A stretch of DNA of 64,000 nt from Gammaproteobacteria bacterium (GTDB taxonomy: Bacteria; Gemmatimonadota; Gemmatimonadetes; Longimicrobiales; Gaopeijiaceae). Made by a program: the position numbers and the translations under genes. Below the pieces are notes generated by a model. The model made no database searches and was not told where the DNA came from. It saw nothing but the letters and a program-made list of their open reading frames with translations. The stretch spans positions 1 through 64,000 of the forward strand of contig JAPPHB010000080.1 in NCBI GenBank assembly GCA_028821195.1, written 5' to 3'. Of this stretch, positions 38,747 to 47,083 are shown one piece after another (the stretch's first letter is position 1; the number at the start of each line of letters is the position of its first letter).

Positions 38747-38772
38747 CCCTCTTTCGGGCGGCTCGGCTCCGG

Positions 38773-38802
38773 TTGACACATTTTTGCTCCGCTCATTACG
38801 TT
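38773..38802 (+). promoter_or_regulatory. Possible promoter of the Fur-family gene
   Basis: A perfect TTGACA at 38773-38778 is followed after 18 bases by TACGTT at 38797-38802. It lies about 80 bases upstream of the regulator start, in the 133-bp divergent region. No classic inverted Fur box is visible there. Confidence 0.35.
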
Positions 38803-38879
38803 GGCTGGTCAGGGGAATAATGTGTTGAAGGCCCGGTTTCTGTTGGCTGTCAGCCACGGCGGGCCGAAGATCACTTGCG

Positions 38880-39320
38880 ATGTTGACCCAGTCCGAGCAG
38901 AGCGACGCCATCCTGCGAGAGGCGATGGAGCGGAGCGGTCAGCGCTTCACGGCCCAGCGCGCGGCTGTCTTCCGTTTTCTGCACGTCACCGACACCCATC
39001 CCACCGCCGACGACGTGTACCGCAACGTGCGCGCCGACCTGCCGGGCATCTCCCTGGGGACCGTCTACAAGAGCCTGGAGACGCTCGTGGGATGCGGGCT
39101 CGCGCGCAAGCTCGCCAGCGGGAACAGCTCCGCCAGATACGACGGGCGCATGGACCCGCACTACCACGCGCGCTGCCTCGAGTGTGGGCGGCTGCGTGAC
39201 GTGCCCGCGCCGGTCAAGCCGGAGTCGGTTGTGGACGTTCCGGTCGTGATGGACGGCTTTGCGGTCACCGAGTTGCGGCTGGAAGTGGTGGGCTACTGCG
39301 ACGGCTGCCGGCCCGACTAG
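38880..39320 (+). CDS. Fur-family transcriptional regulator (Fur/PerR-like)
   Basis: The 146-residue regulator has the Fur winged-helix domain (FTAQRAAVFRFLHVTDTHPT and ISLGTVYKSLETLVGCGLARKL). The dimerisation domain has HYHARCLECGRL and a C-terminal CDGC, two CxxC pairs that would hold the structural zinc. The HYHARC segment is usual for PerR and Fur alike, so I cannot choose between iron and peroxide sensing. No target site is evident nearby. Confidence 0.9.
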   Translation: MLTQSEQSDAILREAMERSGQRFTAQRAAVFRFLHVTDTHPTADDVYRNVRADLPGISLGTVYKSLETLVGCGLARKLASGNSSARYDGRMDPHYHARCLECGRLRDVPAPVKPESVVDVPVVMDGFAVTELRLEVVGYCDGCRPD

Positions 39321-39329
39321 ACGCCCCGT

Positions 39330-39587
39330 CTACGGGAACGCCCGCGAAGAAGCCCGGCCCCGGGCAGAGCGCAGACGCCGGCGCAACTCCACGCCGGAGG
39401 TGGTTGCGAGCGTCCGCTGCGCCGTCTTCAGTGAATTCCAGCGTACATCGGCGAGTTCGATCGGCTCGCCGCCCTCCTGGCCTTCGGGCGTGAACACGAA
39501 CGAATAGCGGCCCTTGTAGTCGTGTCCCGGCCGCTCCCGCACGGTCGCAATCCACGTTCGCCCGCTTTCGTCCTGGAACGTCCTCAT
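39330..39587 (-). CDS. Small hypothetical protein, 85 residues
   Basis: The short protein begins with RTFQDESGRTWIATVRERPG and continues with an acidic and aromatic middle and an Arg-rich tail. The N-terminal part reads as a small beta domain. I do not know the family. GGAG lies about ten bases upstream of the ATG. It is convergent with the Fur-family gene and lies 20 bases downstream of the zinc-ribbon gene, possibly in the same transcript. Confidence 0.6.
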   Translation of the reverse strand: MRTFQDESGRTWIATVRERPGHDYKGRYSFVFTPEGQEGGEPIELADVRWNSLKTAQRTLATTSGVELRRRLRSARGRASSRAFP

Positions 39588-39607
39588 GTCTCGCCGCTCC
39601 CCGTTTT

Positions 39608-40465
39608 CTATATCCCTTCGAATCGATCCCCCGGCCTTCGGCGCAACTCCGGGAACTCGTACACGATAACCCCTTCATCCGTCACATCCGAGCACACCCG
39701 CTGGCTGTCCTCCAGCTCCATGCCGTCGAGGAGCTTCTTGGCGGCGTCCGGCGAGAGATCCATGTACGCCGCGACCTCGCTCGCGGTCAGGCGTCCCCCG
39801 TGCTGACTGGCCAGCCGGAGGATGCCGCGCTGGAGCTGCCGGGGGGATCCCTTGCGCCAGCGCAGTCTCTTGATTCCCGACCAGATCAGCGCGGCTCCGC
39901 CGGCGACTGCGGTGGCTCCGCCGGCGAGCATCACCAGCGTCATGATAGCCAGGCCGGGGGCACCCATGCCGAGGACCGTGGCGCCCCCCGACAGCCAGCC
40001 TGCGCCGATGAAGCCCAGCAGGGCGCCGCCTCCGATCCGGATCCAGCCCTGCGCCGAACGATCTTCAGGGGGCGCGTAGATGGCTGGAGCCGATGGATCC
40101 GCATAGTGGGCGAGGGCTTCGTCACCGGGCTGGATCCCCGGGGCTGCATCCGGACTCGAGATCGCGCGGTACGAAGCATGTCTCCAGTTCAGGCCACAGC
40201 GCGGACAAAGGCGGTGCTGGAACCGCATCAGCCAGTAGATCAGAGCCCCGATGCCGGAGGTGGCCAGGCCAAGGACGACCAGCAAGGCGATGTGCTGCGG
40301 CTTCGAGAAATAGTGGTCCCCGTACCCCTGGTGCCGGCACCGGGGACAGGTCTTCACCCAGGTCAGGGGGCGGCCGGCGGGATTCTCCGCGCCACACGTA
40401 GTACATCGTCGCGCCGGGGTCTCCAGGGCGGCGCCGCAGGTCGTACAGCGGAGGGGTTTTGCCAT
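39608..40465 (-). CDS. Zinc-ribbon membrane protein with C-terminal helix-turn-helix-like domain
   Basis: The 285-residue protein has two N-terminal CxxC pairs (CTTCG at about 8-12 and CTTCG near 21), another pair in CPRCRHQGYG near 40, a membrane segment (ALLVVLGLATSGIGALIYWL), a further CPRCG pair near 89, and a two-helix hydrophobic hairpin near residues 145-200. The C-terminus (LRLASQHGGRLTASEVAAYM and LSPDAAKKLLDGMELE) reads as a winged-helix or helix-turn-helix module followed by a strand. This order suggests a membrane-anchored sensor, but no function is known. Confidence 0.7.
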   Translation of the reverse strand: MAKPLRCTTCGAALETPARRCTTCGAENPAGRPLTWVKTCPRCRHQGYGDHYFSKPQHIALLVVLGLATSGIGALIYWLMRFQHRLCPRCGLNWRHASYRAISSPDAAPGIQPGDEALAHYADPSAPAIYAPPEDRSAQGWIRIGGGALLGFIGAGWLSGGATVLGMGAPGLAIMTLVMLAGGATAVAGGAALIWSGIKRLRWRKGSPRQLQRGILRLASQHGGRLTASEVAAYMDLSPDAAKKLLDGMELEDSQRVCSDVTDEGVIVYEFPELRRRPGDRFEGI

Positions 40466-40692
40466 GCGTCCTCGGACTGTTGAATCCGGCAGTGCCGTAC
40501 GACGATTCGGCTGGAACGGATTCGCGCAGTCCGACCGGTAACCCGCGCCCGCGCGGCGCGGAAGCTCGACAGCGACGGCTGCGCACTCGAATATAACACG
40601 CTCCCCCGGAGCCTCGAACGCCGCCCGGATCCGGTCGATTCACACAGTCAAGCCACCCGGACGGGCGGCCCCTCCTGCGCAAGGCACATGCC

Positions 40693-42063
40693 ATGTTCCT
40701 GGATTTCGCCCTGATTTCCGGCCTGCTGGTGGTCGCCCACCTGCTGCGCTCCCGGATCCGGCTTTTCCAGGCGATCCTCCTGCCCACGCCCATCCTCGCG
40801 GGGCTGATCGGGCTGGCGGCCGGCCCCGAGGGACTGGACCTCATCCCCTTCGCGCGCGACGAGGGCGGGAGCCCGGTGATGCGGCGCTACCCGGGCGAGC
40901 TCGTGATCCTCCTGTTCGCCACCCTGTTCATGGGCTCGCGGGCGGACGAACCGGGCCTCGCGACGATGATCCGCAGCGCCGGAGACACCTTCTTCTACAA
41001 CCTGTCGGCCTGGATCGGCCAGTTCGGCCTCGCGCTCCTGTTCGCCGGCGCCGTGCTGATTCCTCTCTTCCCGCAGGTGGGCGGACCCTTCGCGCTGATG
41101 CTCCCCTCGGGCTTCGCAGGGGGACACGGAACCGCCACCGCCGTAGGGTCCATTCTCGCCGGCCAGGGCCACGAGAACGCCATGGCCATCGGGTACACTT
41201 TCGCCACTATCGGCCTGCTCGCAGCCGTGCTGGGTGGCGTCGCGGCGATCAACCTCGCCACGCGGTCGGGCTGGACGCGTCTCGTCGCCACCCCGCGCGA
41301 GCTTCCCGCCGACCTGCGCCGCGGGCTGATCGATCCGGCCGGTGCCAGGCACGTCGCCAGGGAGACGGTCAGCCCTCTGGCCCTCGAAACCCTCTCGTGG
41401 CATCTGGGTCTCGTGCTTCTCGCTTACGGGGCCGCGCACGCCGTCAGTTGGACGCTCCAGTCGGCGGGAGGCCACTTCACCGCCCTCCCCATGTTCGCGC
41501 TGGCGGTGATCTGCGGCGCGGTGCTCCAGAAGGTGCTGGACGGCGTCGGCGTCGGCCGGCACGTGGACCGGCAGACGATGGGACGCCTCGGATCGTCGAT
41601 CTCCGACTTTCTCGTCGCCTTCGGGGTGGCGTCGATCCCTCTCACCATCGTGGCCGACTACGCCGCACCCATCCTGGTGATGTCGGCGTTCGGCTTCGCC
41701 CACGCCGCACTCATCACGTGGTGGATCGCCCGCCGGACCTTTCACAACTACTGGTTCGAGCGGGGGATCTTCACCTTCGGCTGGACCACCGGGGTGGTGG
41801 CCATGGGGATCGCGCTGCTGCGCGTGGTGGACCCCGAACTCAAGTCGAAGACACTGGACGACTACGGGCTCGCATACCTGCCGATCGCGATCGTCGAAAT
41901 CGTCGTGCTTTCGACCCTGCCGCTGTGGGTTGCCGGCGGGGCGGTCTGGCAGCCGGGATTGCTGCTCACGGGCGTGGCCGCGGGCCTCCTGCTGGTTTCG
42001 TGGAAGACGATCGGGTTCTTCCCTGCCGACCCGGTGGTCCGGCGGGCGGGAGAGTCCCGGTGA
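40693..42063 (+). CDS. GltS-like sodium:glutamate symporter family protein
   Basis: The 456-residue membrane protein has about 12 helices in two inverted halves. The first half has LPTPILAGLIG and SGFAGGHGTATAVG near residue 145, a motif characteristic of the GltS family; the second half has LGSSISDFLVAFGVASIPL and GWTTGVVAMGIALLRVVDP. It probably imports glutamate or a related amino acid with sodium. GltS proteins are often about 400 residues, so this one is slightly longer. It is convergent with the FAD oxidoreductase gene. Confidence 0.82.
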   Translation: MFLDFALISGLLVVAHLLRSRIRLFQAILLPTPILAGLIGLAAGPEGLDLIPFARDEGGSPVMRRYPGELVILLFATLFMGSRADEPGLATMIRSAGDTFFYNLSAWIGQFGLALLFAGAVLIPLFPQVGGPFALMLPSGFAGGHGTATAVGSILAGQGHENAMAIGYTFATIGLLAAVLGGVAAINLATRSGWTRLVATPRELPADLRRGLIDPAGARHVARETVSPLALETLSWHLGLVLLAYGAAHAVSWTLQSAGGHFTALPMFALAVICGAVLQKVLDGVGVGRHVDRQTMGRLGSSISDFLVAFGVASIPLTIVADYAAPILVMSAFGFAHAALITWWIARRTFHNYWFERGIFTFGWTTGVVAMGIALLRVVDPELKSKTLDDYGLAYLPIAIVEIVVLSTLPLWVAGGAVWQPGLLLTGVAAGLLLVSWKTIGFFPADPVVRRAGESR

Positions 42064-42079
42064 CCCGAGCCGCCGCCTC

Positions 42080-43399
42080 TCAACTCCAGGGGAAGGGCGA
42101 GTTGCTGACCGGGTGGAGCCGGCCTTCTGCGTAGCGGCTGTAGCGGAAGGGCTCGAGCAGCTCCTGCGGCCGTCCCGTCAACTCCTTCGCCACCAGCGCG
42201 CCCACGCCGATCATCTTGTAGCCGTGGTTCGAGTCGGCGATGAAATAGACGTTGTCGGCGAAGGTGTCGAACACGGGGAAGCTGTCCGGCGTAAAGCTCC
42301 CGATACCCCCGGAGGGCTGCCGGTCGATCAGGTGGCGCCTCCCCTCGAATCGCTTCTGGCAGAAGGCCAGCGCCGCGGTCCAGGCGCGGTGGAAGTCCTC
42401 GCCGACGACGAAGTCGGGGGATTCGGGCCCGTAGGGATCGATTGCGACTTCGCACTCGGGCCTGGCGACTCTGCGCGGCATGGTTCCGCCCTGCACCCCC
42501 CCGAAGTGGAAGTCCGGCTTGTAGTAGATGCCCCAGGGACCCTCGGTCACCGCTCCCTCTTCGTCGTAGAGGGGTTCGTCGGTGTCGACGTGCACGACCG
42601 GCGGCATTTTGCCGCGGTTGTCCACCAGGAAGCCGGGATCGACCTTGAGCGTGCCTTCCTGAAGCGCCCAGTACGTCCAGGTGGGCACCTGATGGAGCGT
42701 GCCGCTCAAGTCCCGGACCGCAGTTGCGTCCGGGAGATCGAGCATCGCCCACTGGCTCCGAACCCAGGGACCGGTGGCCACCACCACCTGCTCGCAGCGG
42801 ATGTCTCCCCGATCCGTGATCACCGCCGTGACCGCGCTCGACGCATCGCGCGCGAAGCCCTCGTTCCGGACCCCGAAGACGAGCCGGACATCCTCGGCCT
42901 CCACACGCGCCCGCAGACCCTGCAGGGAGGCCATGTTGTTGGCGTAGCCGCCCCGGTGCTCGTGCAGCACACTGGTGATGCCCCCGGCCTGCCAGTCGTC
43001 GAAGAAGGCCCGCATGTAGGTGCGGGATGCTCCGGCGCCCTCCACGAAGGTCGATTCGTACCCGATGGCCCGCTGCTGCTCGTGGATCGAGGCCACGTCG
43101 TCGCGCATGGCTTCGTGGCTGATCTGCAGATAGCCCACCGGGTGGTAGGAGAAGCCCTCCGGATCACTCTCCCAGACGGCCACCGAATGCGCCATCAACT
43201 CGCGCATGGCGGGCTGGAAGTAGTTGTTGCGTATCACCCCGCAGGCGATGCCGGATGCTCCCGCGCCGACGCCGGTCTTGTCGATGACGACGATGTCGCG
43301 CCCGTCGCCGCGCCCGGACGCCCGGAGTTCCCGGGCCAGGTGCCAGGCGGTGGAGAGGCCGTGGATGCCGGCCCCGATGATGACGTATTTCGCGGTCAT
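42080..43399 (-). CDS. FAD-dependent oxidoreductase of the sarcosine oxidase/DAO group
   Basis: The 439-residue flavoprotein opens with the dinucleotide-binding motif VIIGAGIHGLSTAWHLARE. It has SGIACGVIRNNYFQPAM, IRCEQVVVATGPWVRSQWAM, and the C-terminal FAD-binding part IGSFTPDSFPVFDTFADNVY and SNHGYKMIGVGALVAKEL typical of sarcosine oxidase subunit beta and dimethylglycine dehydrogenase-like enzymes. It should oxidise a secondary or tertiary amine or amino acid; the substrate is unknown. It follows the M24 gene by 15 bases in one operon. Confidence 0.85.
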   Translation of the reverse strand: MTAKYVIIGAGIHGLSTAWHLARELRASGRGDGRDIVVIDKTGVGAGASGIACGVIRNNYFQPAMRELMAHSVAVWESDPEGFSYHPVGYLQISHEAMRDDVASIHEQQRAIGYESTFVEGAGASRTYMRAFFDDWQAGGITSVLHEHRGGYANNMASLQGLRARVEAEDVRLVFGVRNEGFARDASSAVTAVITDRGDIRCEQVVVATGPWVRSQWAMLDLPDATAVRDLSGTLHQVPTWTYWALQEGTLKVDPGFLVDNRGKMPPVVHVDTDEPLYDEEGAVTEGPWGIYYKPDFHFGGVQGGTMPRRVARPECEVAIDPYGPESPDFVVGEDFHRAWTAALAFCQKRFEGRRHLIDRQPSGGIGSFTPDSFPVFDTFADNVYFIADSNHGYKMIGVGALVAKELTGRPQELLEPFRYSRYAEGRLHPVSNSPFPWS

Positions 43400-43414
43400 G
43401 GCCCGTCGCAGGGC

Positions 43415-44842
43415 CTATCTCACGAGCAGAATCCGGTTGTTGACGGGATAGAGCCACTCCACCCCGCGCTCGGTCACCACGGCATCGTCCTCCAGCGGGA
43501 TGCGCACCTTGGCGTTGTCCCACTCCGGGTTGGCGGTATAGGCGAACAGCTCGACGGAGATGAGGGTGCCCGGGCGCAGCTCGTAGGTGAGCTGGGTCGG
43601 GTTGAAGAAGGCCAGCGAGGGGCCGATGCCGTGGCCCCAGTTCCCAACCGAGTGCGGACCGATGACGACATCGGTGACCGCCGGATCGGCGGTGGGCTGG
43701 TTGAACTCGATGCGGTTGAAGCCGGCGGCCTCGATGGCGGCCCAGGTGGCGTCCAACGCCTCCCGGGCGGTGGCTGCGGGCTTGATGGAGGCCTTCATCA
43801 CGTCGCGCACCTCCACCGCCCGGTCGAAGGCGAGCTGGAGTCCGGGCGGGGCCCGGGTCTCGCCCTCCCGCAACACGTACGCGACGCGCTTCATGTCGGT
43901 GTAGAAGTCGAGGTAGCCCACGCCCCAGTCGATCATGAGCAGGTCGCCCCGCTGGATGATGCGCGCCGAGGAGGTGGACTCGATCCCCAGCGGACCGGTG
44001 ATGTAGATGGAGGGCATGTCGAAGGACGAATTGAGCCCCCGCTCGAGCAGCCGGTCCCAGATCCACCAGGCCACGTCCTCGAGCGCGGTCACGCCCGGCT
44101 CGATGACCTCGTTGGAGAATGCCCGCTCGGCGATCTCGCGGCTGATCTCGCCGGCCTCGGCGAAGGTGGCGATCTCCATGGCCGTGCGCGTGGCGCGGAA
44201 GTCGGACACGAAGCGCTCGGCGGAAACCAGGCGTTCGCCGTAGACGGGACCCAGCGTCTCCTTCAGGTGCAGGTAGGAGGTGTGCGAGAGGCCGTCGGCG
44301 CCGCCGATGGCGGGGGCCATGTTGACGCCGATGCGGTCCGGGTCGCGTTCGGCGACGAATCCGGCGAGCGCGGCCGCCGGGACGAAGCGGTCGTAGACGC
44401 CGCACTGCTGGAGCATGTAGCCGCCCACGCCCAGCGCCGCGCGCTCGACGCGCCCGCCGTCACCCGGGTTGGTGAACACGTAGTAGGCCCAGTCGCCCAC
44501 GTAGCCCCGGCCCAGCGCCTCCCACAGCGGATCCAGCAATCCCTCGCGCATCACCACGATCCACATGTCGAGATCATTGTCCTGCATGGCCTTGGGGAGG
44601 ACCAGGTCGAACTTCTCGGCACGAATCTGGCACATGCGCTCCCAGCGGCGGCGCGACTCCTGCCCTTCCGCGGGGGGCGCCGCGGTGATGCCGGCTGCCA
44701 GCAGTGTGGCGGCGAGCAGCAGCCCGCGGGTCGAGGGCCGCGCGGCAGGCCGTCGGGCAGATACAGAACGGCGTCCGCCCGGCGCCGGAGGCGGGGAGTG
44801 TAGAGACGGACGGGCCGATTGGGTATCTTCGGTCACGCTCAT
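43415..44842 (-). CDS. M24-family metallopeptidase/creatinase-fold enzyme, exported
   Basis: The 475-residue protein has a long basic N-region followed by a signal (GLLLAATLLAAGITAAPPAEG), a creatinase-like N-terminal domain (LDMWIVVMREGLLDPLWEAL) and the M24 catalytic domain. Metal ligands are visible: LLMIDWGVGYLDFYTDMKR (two Asp), NWGHGIGPSLAFFNPT (His), TLISVELFAY (Glu) and IPLEDDAVVTERG (Glu). It is related to the lipoprotein M24 at 34622. Together with the downstream amine-oxidising flavoprotein it could form an N-methylglycine or Xaa-Pro breakdown pair. The start region is only 35 bases from the divergent barrel gene. Confidence 0.85.
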   Translation of the reverse strand: MSVTEDTQSARPSLHSPPPAPGGRRSVSARRPAARPSTRGLLLAATLLAAGITAAPPAEGQESRRRWERMCQIRAEKFDLVLPKAMQDNDLDMWIVVMREGLLDPLWEALGRGYVGDWAYYVFTNPGDGGRVERAALGVGGYMLQQCGVYDRFVPAAALAGFVAERDPDRIGVNMAPAIGGADGLSHTSYLHLKETLGPVYGERLVSAERFVSDFRATRTAMEIATFAEAGEISREIAERAFSNEVIEPGVTALEDVAWWIWDRLLERGLNSSFDMPSIYITGPLGIESTSSARIIQRGDLLMIDWGVGYLDFYTDMKRVAYVLREGETRAPPGLQLAFDRAVEVRDVMKASIKPAATAREALDATWAAIEAAGFNRIEFNQPTADPAVTDVVIGPHSVGNWGHGIGPSLAFFNPTQLTYELRPGTLISVELFAYTANPEWDNAKVRIPLEDDAVVTERGVEWLYPVNNRILLVR

Positions 44843-44877
44843 GGCAACGTTCCTGAAGGGGGCGAAGTCTCAAGGAC

Positions 44878-45660
44878 ATGTTTCGGATGCTCACACGCGG
44901 GGAATCTCGGGGATCGCCTGCCGTCTGGCAAAGCCGGCGATTCCTCCTCCCGACGCTCGTCCTCGCGGGCAGCCTGGCCCTCGGGACTGGTCCGGCGCAC
45001 CTGTCCGCACAGCGGATTCCCTCCGCCTACCGCTTCATCGAGACGGCGCAGGAGGCGGGCGCGGCCATGTTCACGGTCGAGCCCCGGGCGGGGATCTTCG
45101 GCTTCGGACCCAAGGGCGGGCGGATCATGGGCTCGTACTATCAGATACGCGTCGGCGGACCGTTCTCCCTGCAGGGGAACCTCGGGTACCTGCCGACGAC
45201 CCGGGACGTCATCGACCCGCGCCGGGACGAAGGGGACCGCAAGATCGGGGAAGCGGACGTGACCATGGGAACGGCGGACGTGCGCCTCCAGTTCACCCTC
45301 ACGGGCCCACGGACGTGGTATCGGCTGGCGCCCCACCTGTTCGCGGGTGGGGGCATCGCCATGGACCTGGCGCCGGAGCAGGACATCGACATGGTTCTGG
45401 AGGAGGACGACCGCTTCTCGTTCGGTCCCTCCTTCCTGGGGAGCTTCGGCGCGGGGATCAAGTTGTTCCCCGTCGATCGCATATCGGTGCGCGCGGAGGG
45501 CATCGTGACCTACTGGAAGGTCAACACGCCCCGCGGCTTCCTGCGCACCGACCGCCCGCTCCTGCCGCCACCCGAGGGGTCCGACGAGCCCGCCATCCCC
45601 GAGGACGGTTTCTGGGCGGTGGGGAGGGGGCTCTCCGTCGGGATCGCCTGGCGGTTCTAG
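44878..45660 (+). CDS. Outer-membrane beta-barrel-like protein
   Basis: The 260-residue protein has a signal peptide (FLLPTLVLAGSLALGTGPAHLSA), then alternating beta strands with conserved glycines (FTVEPRAGIFGFGPKGGRIM, FSLQGNLGYLPTTRDVIDPR, LFAGGGIAMDLAP) and ends in IAWRF, a terminal Phe as expected for barrel insertion. It is probably an 8-10-stranded barrel. Ligand and role are unknown. AAGGAC precedes the start. MoeA follows 13 bases later. Confidence 0.65.
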   Translation: MFRMLTRGESRGSPAVWQSRRFLLPTLVLAGSLALGTGPAHLSAQRIPSAYRFIETAQEAGAAMFTVEPRAGIFGFGPKGGRIMGSYYQIRVGGPFSLQGNLGYLPTTRDVIDPRRDEGDRKIGEADVTMGTADVRLQFTLTGPRTWYRLAPHLFAGGGIAMDLAPEQDIDMVLEEDDRFSFGPSFLGSFGAGIKLFPVDRISVRAEGIVTYWKVNTPRGFLRTDRPLLPPPEGSDEPAIPEDGFWAVGRGLSVGIAWRF

Positions 45661-45673
45661 CGGTGGACGACTG

Positions 45674-47026
45674 ATGGGTGAGAGGCCGGAAGCCCGGAGG
45701 GATCGGACTCCGGCGACGCGATTCGAGTCCCGCTCCGCCGACTGGCTCTCCTGCGCCGAGGCGCTGGCGCGGGTGATGGAGCACGCGCGGGCGCTTCCCG
45801 TGCTCCGGCTTCCGGTCGAGGCGGCGAGGGGCATGGCGCTGGCGCAGCCGGTAGAGAGCCCGGTCACCCTGCCCCCCTGGGACAACTCGGCCATGGACGG
45901 CTACGCGGTGCGGGGCGACTCCATCGAGGGGGCCTCTCCGGAAGCCCCCCGCACCCTGCGCGTGACTGCAGCCCTCCACGCGGGCGAGGTGGGCGGGGTA
46001 GCGGTGGGGGCGGGCGAGGCCGTGCGCATCATGACCGGCACTCCGGTCCCGGAGGGGGCCGACTGCGTGGTCCGGGTCGAGGACACCGACGCCGAGCGGA
46101 AACCGGGGCGGGTGGCGGTCTTCTCGGAGCGGGACCGGGGCCGCAACGTGCGCCCGGCCGGGCAGGACATGCGGGCGGGCGAGACCGTGCTCGCGCCCGG
46201 CACCACCCTGGGGGCGGCCCAGCTCGGCGTGCTGGCCGCGTGCGGGCTCACTTCGGTGGAGGTGCACCGGCGGCCGGTGGCGGCGGTGCTCGCCAGCGGC
46301 GACGAGATCGCGCCGGCAGAGCGGTTCGCCGAGGTGGCCGCCGGGCGCGCCATCCCCGACACCAACGGTCCGATGCTGGCCGCCGCGGTGGCGGAGGCGG
46401 GGGGGGAGGGGGTGCGGCCGGGGATCGCGCGCGACACCGAAGAGAGCGTGCGCGAACACCTGTTGCGGGGCGCCGCGCAGGCGGATCTGCTGATCACTAT
46501 CGGGGGCGCGTCGATGGGCGAGGGCGACCTCTTCAAGCGGGTGCTCGACGAGCTCGGGTACCAGCCCGACTTCTGGCGCGCGCGCATCCGACCGGGCAGC
46601 CCGGTCGGCTTCGGGCAACTGCCCGTGGAGGGGCGGGCACCGGTTCCGGTGTTCGGGCTGCCGGGCAATCCGGCGTCGGCCTTTGTCACCTTCCACCTCT
46701 TCGCGCGTCCCTTCATAAGCGCGCTTGCGGGGCATCGCCACCCATCCCCTCCCGTCGTGCGGGCGCGCGCAGGAGTGGCCATGGGCGGCCCCAGGGGGCT
46801 CGCGGTCTACCCGCGCGTGCGCCTGCTGCCGGCCTCGAAGGATGGATGGACAGCGGTGCTTTCCGGCCATCAGAGTTCCGCGCTGGTCGCGCCCACGGGA
46901 CGCGCCGACGGGCTGGCCGTCATTCCCGAGGGGGTGCAGCGCATCGCCGAGGGGGAGGAGGTCGACGTGCTGCTGTTGGGCGGCCCGGGCCTGCTTCCCG
47001 GGGCGGAGGCCGCCGACCCGGGTTGA
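45674..47026 (+). CDS. moeA: Molybdopterin molybdenumtransferase MoeA
   Basis: The 450-residue enzyme inserts molybdenum into molybdopterin. Motifs are TLPPWDNSAMDGYAVRG near residue 73, MTGTPVPEGADCVVRVED, GQDMRAGETVLAPGT, DTNGPMLAAA, the ITIGGASMGEGDLFKRVLD site, and FGLPGNPASAFVTFHLF near 325. A long G-run occurs in the coding strand near 46398-46410 without disturbing the frame. It is the second molybdenum-cofactor gene in the window after moaC. Confidence 0.96.
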   Translation: MGERPEARRDRTPATRFESRSADWLSCAEALARVMEHARALPVLRLPVEAARGMALAQPVESPVTLPPWDNSAMDGYAVRGDSIEGASPEAPRTLRVTAALHAGEVGGVAVGAGEAVRIMTGTPVPEGADCVVRVEDTDAERKPGRVAVFSERDRGRNVRPAGQDMRAGETVLAPGTTLGAAQLGVLAACGLTSVEVHRRPVAAVLASGDEIAPAERFAEVAAGRAIPDTNGPMLAAAVAEAGGEGVRPGIARDTEESVREHLLRGAAQADLLITIGGASMGEGDLFKRVLDELGYQPDFWRARIRPGSPVGFGQLPVEGRAPVPVFGLPGNPASAFVTFHLFARPFISALAGHRHPSPPVVRARAGVAMGGPRGLAVYPRVRLLPASKDGWTAVLSGHQSSALVAPTGRADGLAVIPEGVQRIAEGEEVDVLLLGGPGLLPGAEAADPG

Positions 47027-47083
47027 CGTGACCATGAAGACCCTCATCGGGTGGAACGCGGCGGAAGCCGATCCCACGGGCCC

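Noticed and set aside
45722-45740. tRNA-like T-loop sequence (ATTCGAGTCCC)
   Set aside because: It lies inside the moeA coding frame with no matching acceptor or anticodon stem; other TTCGA occurrences are likewise coding.
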